The position numbers and the translations under genes were made by a program. Of a DNA stretch of 52,297 nucleotides, positions 1-7,125 are shown in pieces. Source of the stretch: CAZXNF01 sp050741255. Lineage in GTDB: Bacteria > Pseudomonadota > Gammaproteobacteria > Burkholderiales > SG8-41. The stretch spans positions 1 to 52,297 of the forward strand of contig JBOIEQ010000009.1 of NCBI GenBank assembly GCA_050741255.1. The letters run 5' to 3'. Positions within the stretch are counted from its first letter, which is position 1; the number at the start of each line of letters is the position of its first letter. The notes under the pieces were generated by a model. It did no database searches. It saw only the letters and a program-made list of their open reading frames with translations, and was not told where the DNA came from.

Positions 1-2
1 CC

Positions 3-23
3 CCTCACCCCTCACCGATAAAA
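3..23. repeat. 7-bp repeat units at the window edge
   Basis: Three consecutive 7-mers, CCTCACC, CCTCACC and GATAAAA, end two bases before the start codon of the first gene. The first two units match those at 3472-3499 and 4721-4734. The array probably continues upstream of the window. Confidence 0.6.
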
Positions 24-24
24 A

Positions 25-981
25 ATGATCCGGTACCTCAAGGAAGACGACGTCAAGCAGCTCCTCACGATGGCGGGCGCCCTCGAGTGGACCGGGCGTT
101 CCCTGAAGGACCGCGCCCTCGGCCGGGCCATCGACGTGCCGCGCGCGCGCATCGCGATGCCCGCCGGCATCCAGCACCTGCTGCAGGCCGCCTCCCGCGA
201 ACTGGGCCTCAACGGTTTCAAGTACTACTACACGCGCCCCACGGGGTGGTGCCACTTCGTGCACCTGATCGACACCGAGAGCGGCAAGCTCACGGCGATC
301 ATCGAGGCCAAATGGATGAGCATGGTGCGCACCGGCGCCGCCAGTGGCATCGCGACGCAGGCGCTGGCGCTGCCCGACGCCAGCATCGTCGGCCAGATCG
401 GCGCGGGTCTGCAGGGCGTCGGCCAGCTCGAGGCCGTCTGCGCGGTGCGCGGGATTCGCACCGCCCGCGTGTTCTCGCGGGATGCGGCGAAGCGCGAAGC
501 CTTCTGCAAGACCATGGCGCAGAAGCTCGGCATCGAGGTGGTGCCGGTCGCCTCCGGCGCTGACGCGGTACGCGGCGCGCACATCGTCAATGTCATCACC
601 AAGTCCGCCGCGCCGGTGCTTAGGGGCGAGTGGCTGGAACCCGGCCAGCATATCAATGCCGCCGGCTCGAACGCGCTGTCCCGCCAGGAAATCGACCTCG
701 AGGCGGTGCAGCGCTGCGGCCTCATCACCGTGGACAGCCGGGAGACCGCGCGCAAGGAATGCGGCGACCTGCTGCCCGCCGTCGAACGGGGCATCGCGCA
801 CTGGGAGACGCTGACCGAGATCGGCGATGTGCTGGCGGGCCTGCGGCCGGGGCGCACCGCACCCGGCCAGATCACCCTCTACGAGTCCCACGGCATGGGC
901 GTGCAGGATCTGTATGCCGGCAAGCACGTGCTGGACGAGGCCCGCCGCCGCAACGTCGGCACCGATCTGCCGATCGGGTGA
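25..981 (+). CDS. Ornithine cyclodeaminase/mu-crystallin family protein
   Basis: The 318-residue protein has the OCD/mu-crystallin fold. The glycine-rich NAD(P)-binding motif GQIGAGLQG lies at residues 123-131. The substrate-side residues expected in the family are K66 (GFKYYY) and R102 (VRTGAASG). Family members include ornithine cyclodeaminase, alanine dehydrogenase, ketimine reductases and opine-type synthases. The sequence does not say which reaction applies, so the substrate is left open. Length is normal for the family. ATG at 25 is the first start after the 7-bp repeats, with no strong ribosome binding site. A methyltransferase gene follows after 10 bases, so the two are probably co-transcribed. 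The protein should be cytosolic. Confidence 0.85.
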   Translation: MIRYLKEDDVKQLLTMAGALEWTGRSLKDRALGRAIDVPRARIAMPAGIQHLLQAASRELGLNGFKYYYTRPTGWCHFVHLIDTESGKLTAIIEAKWMSMVRTGAASGIATQALALPDASIVGQIGAGLQGVGQLEAVCAVRGIRTARVFSRDAAKREAFCKTMAQKLGIEVVPVASGADAVRGAHIVNVITKSAAPVLRGEWLEPGQHINAAGSNALSRQEIDLEAVQRCGLITVDSRETARKECGDLLPAVERGIAHWETLTEIGDVLAGLRPGRTAPGQITLYESHGMGVQDLYAGKHVLDEARRRNVGTDLPIG

Positions 982-991
982 AAGTACCCAC

Positions 992-1624
992 ATGCTCGGC
1001 GACCTGATCAGGAACACTTTCTCGCAGTGGCGCGGAACGCCACCCGACGTGCCGCGCCGGCACGGCACCTGGAACCACGCGGACATCGACTGGATGGCGG
1101 CGCGCGTGCGCAAGGTGCCCGGGGATTTCGCCGAGATCGGCGTATTCCGCGGCGCGGCCTTCCGCCGGGTCGCCACGCTGGCCGCCGCGCAGCAGCGGAT
1201 GGCGCATGCCTTCGACAGCTTCCGCGGCATGGGCGAACCCTCCGCACACGACGGGACGCACTACCCCAAGGGCAAGTTCGACATCGGCGGACCCGAACGT
1301 TTCACCGCCCTCATGGACGAAGCTGGCGTGCCGCGCGAGACCTACCGCCTGTGGCCCGGCTATGTGCCGGACTGCTTCACCGGCGCGCCGGACGGCCTGC
1401 GCTTCGCGCTCGCCATCCTCGATGTGGACCACTACGAGCCGACCGTGGACGGCCTGCGCTGGCTCGCGCCGCGGATCGCCCCGGGCGGCATCCTGGCGCT
1501 CGACGACTGGTTGCCCACGCACGACGGCATGGCCACCAAGGCGATCAAGGCCTTTCTCGCCGAAAAACCGCCTTTCGTCCGGATTGCCGAGATGAACCAG
1601 CAGTTGATTCTGCGGCGGCGCTAG
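992..1624 (+). CDS. TylF/macrocin O-methyltransferase-like SAM-dependent methyltransferase
   Basis: This 210-residue class I methyltransferase resembles the TylF (macrocin O-methyltransferase) family. The SAM-binding segment is DFAEIGVFRGAAFR at 45-58. Acidic residues D144/D146 (ILDVDHYEP) and D171/D172 (LALDDW) fit the metal-binding aspartates of TylF-like enzymes. I chose ATG at 992 because it starts just before the conserved N-terminus; an open frame reaches further upstream, but only inside the preceding gene. The acceptor is unknown. TylF relatives methylate sugar hydroxyls or act in polysaccharide and natural-product pathways, but no glycosyltransferase is adjacent. The TAG stop lies inside a 15-base stretch resembling one end of the inverted-repeat element at 6817-7087. 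Confidence 0.75.
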   Translation: MLGDLIRNTFSQWRGTPPDVPRRHGTWNHADIDWMAARVRKVPGDFAEIGVFRGAAFRRVATLAAAQQRMAHAFDSFRGMGEPSAHDGTHYPKGKFDIGGPERFTALMDEAGVPRETYRLWPGYVPDCFTGAPDGLRFALAILDVDHYEPTVDGLRWLAPRIAPGGILALDDWLPTHDGMATKAIKAFLAEKPPFVRIAEMNQQLILRRR

Positions 1625-1635
1625 GGCCTGTTATG
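1621..1635. repeat. Solo 15-base match to the end of the 6817-7087 element
   Basis: CTAGGGCCTGTTATG matches the outer 15 bases of the right-hand inverted repeat of the element at 6817-7087 (read on the minus strand, CTAGAGCCTGTTATG) at 14 of 15 positions. It provides the methyltransferase stop codon. It may be a remnant of the same element family or chance. Confidence 0.35.
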
Positions 1636-1712
1636 AGGCGGCTGGTCGCCCTTGGACGGCGGCAGCGCGACCGATTAAGATGCCCGCTATGCGAAGAAAC
1701 GAGGAGAACAGC

Positions 1713-2465
1713 ATGCGCAGCCGATGGCCGTACTGGGGAACAGTAATCGCGGGTCTGCTTTGCGGGCTCGCTGCGCCCGCCCACGCGCTGACCGCGCTGA
1801 CCGAAGCGAACCCGCCTTTCAACTTCATGGAGAAGGGCAAGCTGACCGGGATCTCGGTGGATCTCGTCACCGAAATGGGCAAACGGGCCGGCGTGCCGAT
1901 CACGGTGCAACTCGTGCCCTGGAACAAGGGCTACAACGACGTCCAGGCCAAGCGCGACACCTGCCTGTTCTCCACCGCCCGGCTCTCCAACCGCGAACGC
2001 CTGTTCAAGTGGGTCGGTCCGCTGGCGACCAACCAGTGGGCCTTGTTCGCCAAGCAGGGCTTCACGGGCAAGATCGACAAGCTCGACGATGCCAGGCCCT
2101 ACCGCATCGGCGGCATCGAACAGGATGCCCGCGTCGAGTGGCTGAAGGAGCGCGGTCTGACGAACATCGTCACCGTCGTGAAGCGCACCGAAGTGCCGCA
2201 ACTGCTCACGCTGGACCGCAAGAAACTGGGCGGGGTCGATCTCTGGATCAGCGGCCTCTACGCCGCCCGTTCCATCGCGGCCGAGGCCAAGGTGAAGGAC
2301 GTGGTGCTGGTGAAGGTCGTGAAGGACGAAGACCTGTATCTCGCCTGCAATCCCGGCGTGCCCACGGCAACGATCGCGTCCCTCCAGACCGCGCTCGATT
2401 CGATGGCGAAGGACGGCACGCAGAAGAAGATCGTCGAGTCGTACCTCGAACGCTTCAAGCCCTGA
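1713..2465 (+). CDS. Family 3 solute-binding protein (periplasmic amino acid-type receptor)
   Basis: This 250-residue protein has an N-terminal signal sequence (basic MRSRW, then a hydrophobic stretch ending near AAPAHA) followed by a bacterial extracellular solute-binding family 3 domain. TEANPPFNFMEKGKLTG is the typical first lobe, and KGYNDVQAKRDT and FSTARLSNRERLFKWVGP continue the fold. ATG at 1713 was chosen because GAGGAG lies 6 bases upstream and the signal peptide then begins correctly; an in-frame ATG at 1680 adds 11 residues. The family binds amino acids or small organic ions in the periplasm, usually for an ABC importer. No permease or ATPase is nearby, so it is an orphan receptor and its ligand is unknown. 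Confidence 0.82.
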   Translation: MRSRWPYWGTVIAGLLCGLAAPAHALTALTEANPPFNFMEKGKLTGISVDLVTEMGKRAGVPITVQLVPWNKGYNDVQAKRDTCLFSTARLSNRERLFKWVGPLATNQWALFAKQGFTGKIDKLDDARPYRIGGIEQDARVEWLKERGLTNIVTVVKRTEVPQLLTLDRKKLGGVDLWISGLYAARSIAAEAKVKDVVLVKVVKDEDLYLACNPGVPTATIASLQTALDSMAKDGTQKKIVESYLERFKP

Positions 2466-2490
2466 TACTCCCGGAAGTGGCGTAGCGGGC

Positions 2491-3369
2491 GTGGGCGCGG
2501 TTCCGGCCCGGACGTTGCGTCTGCCCGGCGGCCGCACCCTCGGCTGGAGCGAATACGGCGCCCCTGCCGGCCAGCCGCTTTTTTACTGCCACGGTTTTCC
2601 GGGCTCGCGCCTCGAGGCGGGCCGCCTCGACGACGACGCCCGCACGCGCGGCCTCCGCGTGATCGCCCCCGACCGCCCCGGCTACGGTGCGTCCGCATTC
2701 CAGCCCGGGCGACGGCTCACCGACTGGCCGGCCGACGTGGCCGCGCTGGCCGATCATCTGGGGCTGAAGCGCTTTGCCGTGCTGGGCATCTCCGGCGGCG
2801 GACCTTACGCGCTTGCCATCGCACACGCGCTGCCGGACCGCCTCGACGGGTGCGGCATTGTCTGCGGCCTCGGCCCCACCGTGCCCGCCTCGACCCGTCA
2901 CATGGGTCTGGTCGCGCGCGCGGGTTTCGCGCTCGGGCGCCACGCGCCGTGGCTGGTGCACCTGCTCTACGGCAAACTGCTCGGCGGCCTGCTGCGCCGG
3001 TATCCGGGGCAGGTGTTCAGCCTGCTCAACGCCAACGCCCACGCCGTGGACCGCGCCGCGATTGCCTTGCCGGACCTGCACGCATCGGTGCTGGCATCGG
3101 TGCGCGAGGCCTTCCGGCAGGGCGGACGCGGCGCCGCATACGATCTCGTGCTCTACAGCAACGACTGGGGCTTCCGGCTGCAGGACATCGTCACACGCAT
3201 CGAACTGTGGCACGGCGAGAGCGACGCGACCGTGCCACCTGCCTTCGGCCGCGCCATCGCTGCCGCGGTGCCGGGCTGCCGCGCGCGTTTCTTTCCGGAC
3301 GAAGGGCACTTCTCCCTGCCGCTCAACCGGATGGACGACATCCTCGAGTCACTGAAGGGTGGCGCGTGA
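2491..3369 (+). CDS. Alpha/beta hydrolase
   Basis: This 292-residue alpha/beta-hydrolase shows the oxyanion-hole loop HGFPGSR (34-40), DRPGYG (61-66), and the nucleophile elbow GISGGGP with S101. A C-terminal GHFSLP segment supplies the catalytic histidine, and HGESDATVP fits the acid-strand region. The start is GTG at 2491, 25 bases after the preceding gene and without a clear Shine-Dalgarno. The substrate cannot be read from sequence; relatives include esterases, lactonases and haloperoxidase-like enzymes. Its TGA stop sits in the first unit of a 7-bp repeat array that fills the following spacer. Confidence 0.82.
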   Translation: MGAVPARTLRLPGGRTLGWSEYGAPAGQPLFYCHGFPGSRLEAGRLDDDARTRGLRVIAPDRPGYGASAFQPGRRLTDWPADVAALADHLGLKRFAVLGISGGGPYALAIAHALPDRLDGCGIVCGLGPTVPASTRHMGLVARAGFALGRHAPWLVHLLYGKLLGGLLRRYPGQVFSLLNANAHAVDRAAIALPDLHASVLASVREAFRQGGRGAAYDLVLYSNDWGFRLQDIVTRIELWHGESDATVPPAFGRAIAAAVPGCRARFFPDEGHFSLPLNRMDDILESLKGGA

Positions 3370-3426
3370 GGCGTGAAGCGATATGCGATATGCGATAGGC
3401 GATAGGCGATAGGCGAATAGCGTAGC
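3364..3426. repeat. 7-bp repeat array, GCGATAN type (9 units)
   Basis: Nine consecutive 7-mers, all beginning with GCG: GCGTGAG, GCGTGAA, GCGATAT twice, GCGATAG three times, GCGAATA and GCGTAGC. The array begins in the stop codon of the alpha/beta hydrolase. Unit sequences drift along the array while the 7-base register is kept. Confidence 0.85.
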
Positions 3427-3429
3427 CAT

Positions 3430-3499
3430 TACTTTTTACTTTTTACCTTTCGCCTTACCTCATTTTTTTCGCCTCACCCCTCACCCCTCACGCCTCACC
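3430..3499. repeat. 7-bp repeat array, TACTTTT to CCTCACC (10 units)
   Basis: Seventy bases divide into ten 7-mers: TACTTTT twice, TACCTTT, CGCCTTA, CCTCATT, TTTTTCG, CCTCACC twice, CCTCACG and CCTCACC. The last units run into the final codons of the minus-strand enolase-superfamily gene (stop at 3488). The register is offset by 3 bases from the array at 3364-3426. Confidence 0.8.
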
Positions 3500-4657
3500 A
3501 AGGCTCTCCATCACGGCATAGAGCGCGTTCTGCGCCTCGAAGCCGATGCCGGGCCGGTCCGGCAGCTTGAGAAAACCGTTCTCGACCTTCGCGTCGTCGG
3601 CGAATCCCGCGAAGACGCCGAAAACATCGGGATAAGCCTCGCAGCCGCCCAACCCGAAGCCGCCCACGATGTGCAGCGTCATCTGGTTGCCGCCGTGCGG
3701 GAACACCGAAGTCCGCTGCCAGCCGTGGCCCGCCATCACCTCCAGCGTGCGCGCGAACTGCGCGATGCCGTAGGACTGCGGCACGTCTGTCTGGATGATG
3801 TCGCGGTCGGCGCGCAGTCCGCCGAAGCGGATCAGGTTGTCCACGTCCGGCGTCGAGAACAGGTTTTCGCCGGTACCGATGGGCGGGTCGTAGGCCGCGG
3901 CGACTTCCTTCAGCAGGGCGTAATCGAGCGGATCGGTCGGCTCCTCGAACCAGCGCAGCTTGAATGGGGCGAGGGCCTGGGCGTACGCCAGCGCGCGCGT
4001 GCGGTCGAAGCCCGCGTTCGCATCCACCGCCAGCCGGTCGGAGGCTCCCACCACCTTGAGCCCCGCTTCCACCCGCTGCACATCCTCGGGGATCGTCGCG
4101 CCGCCGACCTTGATCTTCATGGTCGTGTAGCCCTCGTCGAGCCGCTTGCGGATCTCGTCCTGCAGTTCGGGCAAGCCCTTGCCCGGTGCGTACCAGCCAC
4201 CGCCGACGTAACAGGGAATGCGGTCGAGGATTTTGCCGCCGTTGTAGCGCGCGGCGAGGCTCGCGTGCAGCGGCTTGCCTTCGATCTTCGCCACCGCGTC
4301 CCAGCACGCGACCTCGATGGTGCCGATCGCGACCGACCGCTCCGTATGCCCGCCGGGTTTCTCCCGCTGCATCATGCACGCGAGGATCTTCGCCGGATCC
4401 AGATTGGATCCAGCGGCATCGAGCAGGGATTCGGGAGCAGCCTTGAGGATGCGCGGGATGAAGCGGTCGCGCATCTGCGCGCCGCAGGCATAACGTCCGG
4501 TGGAGTTAAACGCGTAGCCGACGACCGGTTTGCCGTCGCGGATCACGTCCGTCACGACAGCGACGACCGAAGTCGTCATTTCCGAAAAATCGAAGACGGC
4601 GTTGCGGAGGGAAGACTTGAGCGGGACGGCGACTTCGCGGACGGCGGTGATGCGCAT
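3488..4657 (-). CDS. Mandelate racemase/muconate lactonizing enzyme family protein (enolase superfamily)
   Basis: This 389-residue protein has the two-domain enolase-superfamily layout: an N-terminal capping domain, then a barrel. The KxK acid/base motif is K181/K183 (TMKIKVGG). Metal-ligand positions are D212 (VDANAG), E238 (WFEEP) and E264 (GTGENL). H321 lies in the VFPHGG segment. These residues fit a racemase, epimerase or sugar-acid dehydratase. I cannot choose the substrate from sequence, although a dehydratase is plausible given the conserved histidine. It is transcribed with the two downstream receptor genes in view, which suggests catabolism of an imported carboxylate. The C-terminus is encoded partly by 7-bp repeat units. 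Confidence 0.85.
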   Translation of the reverse strand: MRITAVREVAVPLKSSLRNAVFDFSEMTTSVVAVVTDVIRDGKPVVGYAFNSTGRYACGAQMRDRFIPRILKAAPESLLDAAGSNLDPAKILACMMQREKPGGHTERSVAIGTIEVACWDAVAKIEGKPLHASLAARYNGGKILDRIPCYVGGGWYAPGKGLPELQDEIRKRLDEGYTTMKIKVGGATIPEDVQRVEAGLKVVGASDRLAVDANAGFDRTRALAYAQALAPFKLRWFEEPTDPLDYALLKEVAAAYDPPIGTGENLFSTPDVDNLIRFGGLRADRDIIQTDVPQSYGIAQFARTLEVMAGHGWQRTSVFPHGGNQMTLHIVGGFGLGGCEAYPDVFGVFAGFADDAKVENGFLKLPDRPGIGFEAQNALYAVMESLGEA

Positions 4658-4664
4658 ATTCGTG

Positions 4665-4748
4665 GTGAGGCGTGAGGGGTGAGGAGTGAGGGGTAAAAGC
4701 TTAAAGCATCAGCGCTTCCCCCTCACGCCTCACCCCTCTCTCCTCACT
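4665..4748. repeat. Palindromic 7-bp repeat array (12 units)
   Basis: Eighty-four bases form exactly twelve 7-mers. Four GTGAGGN units at 4665-4692 face four CCTCNCN units at 4721-4748 in inverted orientation, around a 28-base centre (GTAAAAG, CTTAAAG, CATCAGC, GCTTCCC). The two arms could pair as a long hairpin between the two same-strand genes. The last unit covers the stop codon of the downstream Bug gene. Confidence 0.85.
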
Positions 4749-5709
4749 CGACTTTGACGCCCGCTTCCTTCACCACCTTCGTCCACTTCGCGACCTCAAG
4801 TCGGATCTGCGCGGCGAATTCCTTGGGACTGCTCGCCACGATCTCGAATCCGAGGCTGCTGATGCGGTCGCGGGTTTCCGGCTGGGTGAGGATCTTCACC
4901 ACGTCGGCATGCAGGCGCTGCACCACCGCGGCCGGCGTGCCGGCGGGCACCAGCAAGCCCTGCAGGGTGTCGGCCTCCTGGCCGGGCAACCCCGCCTCCG
5001 CCATGGTCGGCACCTCCGGAAACACCGCCGAGCGTTTCGCACTGGTCACGGCCAGCGCGCGCAGGCGCCCGCCCTGGATGTGCGGTGTCGCGGGGGGCAT
5101 GGCGAAGCAGCCGAGCGGTACCTGGTTGGCAATCACCGCGGCCACTGCGGGGCCGGCGCCGTTGTAGGGGATGGTCGCCACGTCCGTCTTCGTCGTCAGC
5201 TTGAACAGCACCGCGGAGAGGTCGGGCGTGGTGCCGATGCCGGGGGTCGCGAAGCTGAATTTCTTGGGCGCGCCCTGCACGAGCTTGATCAGCTCCTGCA
5301 TGGACTTCGCCGGCACCGTTGGGTGCGCGGCGAAGATGTTGGGCGACGCCGCCATGTTCGAGATCGGGACGAAGCTCTTCTCCGGATCGTACGGAATCTT
5401 CGCGTAGAGCCCCGGGTTCAGCACGAAGCTGGAACTCACCACCAGCACCGTGTAGCCGTCGGGCGTGGCGTTCGCCACCATGCCGATGCCGATGTTGCCG
5501 CCCGCACCGGGCCGGTTGTCGATCACCACGTTCTGGCCGAGCGTCTCGGTCAGCTTCTGCGCCATGATGCGCGCGATCACGTCGGTCGGACCCGCCGGCG
5601 CGAACGGCACGATCATGCGCACCGGCCGCGACGGGTATTCCTGCGCGAAAGCGCTGCCGGCCACCACCGACGCCACCAGGCCCGCGCCCACCATCGTCCT
5701 CTTGTTCAT
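4744..5709 (-). CDS. Bug-family tripartite tricarboxylate transporter substrate-binding protein (copy 1)
   Basis: This 321-residue periplasmic receptor belongs to the Bug/TctC family. A signal peptide (MNKRTMVGAGLVASVVAGS, cleaved near AFAQ) precedes the hallmark YPSRPVRMIVPFAPAGPTD, then IDNRPGAGGNIG and NATPDGYTVL. The start at 5709 has a GGGGAG ribosome binding site about 7 bases upstream; a longer frame running upstream lies in the repeat-filled spacer. The family captures carboxylates for TctAB permeases, but many members are orphan receptors, as here, with no tctA or tctB in view. It sits between a second Bug gene and an enolase-superfamily enzyme, suggesting uptake and breakdown of one acid. 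It ends in VKVE, exactly as its neighbour does. Confidence 0.92.
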   Translation of the reverse strand: MNKRTMVGAGLVASVVAGSAFAQEYPSRPVRMIVPFAPAGPTDVIARIMAQKLTETLGQNVVIDNRPGAGGNIGIGMVANATPDGYTVLVVSSSFVLNPGLYAKIPYDPEKSFVPISNMAASPNIFAAHPTVPAKSMQELIKLVQGAPKKFSFATPGIGTTPDLSAVLFKLTTKTDVATIPYNGAGPAVAAVIANQVPLGCFAMPPATPHIQGGRLRALAVTSAKRSAVFPEVPTMAEAGLPGQEADTLQGLLVPAGTPAAVVQRLHADVVKILTQPETRDRISSLGFEIVASSPKEFAAQIRLEVAKWTKVVKEAGVKVE

Positions 5710-5722
5710 TGCGCTCTCCCCT

Positions 5723-5750
5723 TGAATCCTGATTCCTGAATCCCGAATCC
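5723..5750. repeat. 7-bp repeat array, YGAWTCC type (4 units)
   Basis: Four consecutive 7-mers, TGAATCC, TGATTCC, TGAATCC and CGAATCC, lie in the 43-base spacer between the two Bug genes. The unit differs from those at 3364-3499 and 4665-4748 but keeps the same 7-base period. Confidence 0.8.
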
Positions 5751-5752
5751 TG

Positions 5753-6724
5753 CTATTCGACTTTGACGTTCGCATCCCTGATCACCTTCGCCCAGCGCAC
5801 CGTCTCCAGCTTGATGTACTCGGCAAACTGTTCCGGCGTGCCGGTCATCGGCTCGAAGCCCACGGACTGCAGGCGTTCGCGCAGGTCGGGTGCGGCCAGC
5901 GCCTTCACCAGCTCGCCGTTCAGCCGCATGATGATCTCGCGTGGCGTCGCCGCCGGCACGAGGATGCCGTACCAGGTCTGCACCTCAAAGCCGGCGACGC
6001 CTGCCTCCGCCCCCGTGGGCACGTTGGGCAGCTGCGTCAGGCGCTGCGGCGAGAGTACCGCGAGCGGGCGCACCTTGCCGCCGTTGATCTGCGGCAGCGC
6101 GGCCGGCACGCCGATCACGACCGAATCCACGTGTCCGCCCATCATGCCGATCATCGCCTCGTTCGAGCCCTTGAACGGCACGTGCACCATGTTGATCTTC
6201 GCCAGCCCCTTCAGCATCTCGCTGCCGAGGTGGTTGGAGGTGCCGACGCCGCCAGAACCGAAGTTGAGCTTGCCCGGATTCGCGCGCGCGAGCGCCACGA
6301 ACTCCTTCAGCGTCTTCGCGGGCACCGACGGATGCACCAGCAGCACGTTCGGAATCACCGCCACCAGCGACACGGGTGCCAGGTCCTTTACCGGGTCGTA
6401 GGTCATCTTGGCGTAAAGCGACGGGCTGATCGCGAGCGACGGCGCGCACAGCACCATCGTGTAGCCGTCGGGCGGCGCTTTCGCCGCGAGCTCGGCGCCG
6501 AGGTTGCCGCCGGCGCCGGGCCGGTTGTCCGCGATCACCGGCTGGCCCATCTGCGCGGCGAGCTTCTGGCCGATCGCGCGGCCCAGCAGGTCGGTCGGGC
6601 CGCCCGGCGGAAACGGCAGGATAAAACGGATGGGTTTCGAGGGAAAGCCCGCGGGCTGCGCCCAGGCCATGGGCGCCAGCGCGGACAGCAGGACTGCGCC
6701 GAGAACGCGTGAACGAACGGACAT
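5753..6724 (-). CDS. Bug-family tripartite tricarboxylate transporter substrate-binding protein (copy 2)
   Basis: This 323-residue Bug/TctC receptor has a signal peptide (MSVRSRVLGAVLLSALAPM, cleaved near AWAQ). The family motifs follow: FPSKPIRFILPFPPGGPTD, ADNRPGAGGNLG and APPDGYTMVL. The start at 6724 is favoured over an upstream in-frame codon at 6745 because GGAGGA lies 6 bases before it and the signal peptide then begins correctly. It is transcribed ahead of copy 1 with a 43-base spacer. Overall similarity and the shared VKVE C-terminus suggest an old tandem duplication, but the sequences have diverged enough that the ligands may differ. No cognate permease is visible. Confidence 0.92.
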   Translation of the reverse strand: MSVRSRVLGAVLLSALAPMAWAQPAGFPSKPIRFILPFPPGGPTDLLGRAIGQKLAAQMGQPVIADNRPGAGGNLGAELAAKAPPDGYTMVLCAPSLAISPSLYAKMTYDPVKDLAPVSLVAVIPNVLLVHPSVPAKTLKEFVALARANPGKLNFGSGGVGTSNHLGSEMLKGLAKINMVHVPFKGSNEAMIGMMGGHVDSVVIGVPAALPQINGGKVRPLAVLSPQRLTQLPNVPTGAEAGVAGFEVQTWYGILVPAATPREIIMRLNGELVKALAAPDLRERLQSVGFEPMTGTPEQFAEYIKLETVRWAKVIRDANVKVE

Positions 6725-6816
6725 GTCGTCTCCTCCGGATGCCACTGCTTGTTATACAGGGCCGGTTGCCGCGCCCCTGCCGGGCACGGATTCTACGTGG
6801 GGAACGCGTTGCCCGG

Positions 6817-7087
6817 CTAGAGCCTGCTATGGATCTAAACGTGCGCGGCGTTGAGCCAAAAGGGTCCGGATGCTAGGCGCGAGGAGGCCGCATAGCCCCT
6901 CTATGCAACGACGAGCAACGACGCAGACGGGCCCTTTTGGCTCAACCCGAAGGGAACGCGACACTAGGGGTCCATTGCGTTGTCGCCGCCCGCTTGCAGT
7001 GTCCGGCACTGCGGCGCGAACGGCTCCTGGCACTGAACCCCTATTCCCGCGTTCGCCGCATACGTTTAGGTCCATAACAGGCTCTAG
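6817..7087. mobile_element. 271-bp element with 34-bp inverted ends and a nested inner inverted repeat (MITE-like)
   Basis: This fills most of the 401-base gap between the Bug gene and terC. The outer ends, 6817-6850 and 7054-7087, are inverted copies matching at 30 of 34 positions, starting CTAGAGCCTG. An inner pair, 6851-6868 and 6928-6945, matches at 17 of 18 positions (core TTGAGCCAAAAGGG). The stretch from the inner repeat to the right end also contains inverted similarity (around 6953-6972 and 7038-7056). No transposase frame is present, so it would be non-autonomous. I see no obvious flanking target duplication. The rest of the gap, 6725-6816 and 7088-7125, holds only ribosome binding sites and nothing else I recognise. 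Confidence 0.7.
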
Positions 7088-7125
7088 AATGCCGAACACA
7101 CCGACGCTTGCACACGGAGACCCTT

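Noticed and set aside
3364..3499. CRISPR-like repeat
   Set aside because: The units are only 7 bases, contiguous and drifting in sequence. There are no spacers and no cas genes.
6725..7125. Manganese riboswitch (yybP-ykoY type) upstream of terC
   Set aside because: Most of the gap is the inverted-end element, and I could not find the conserved riboswitch core between it and the start codon.
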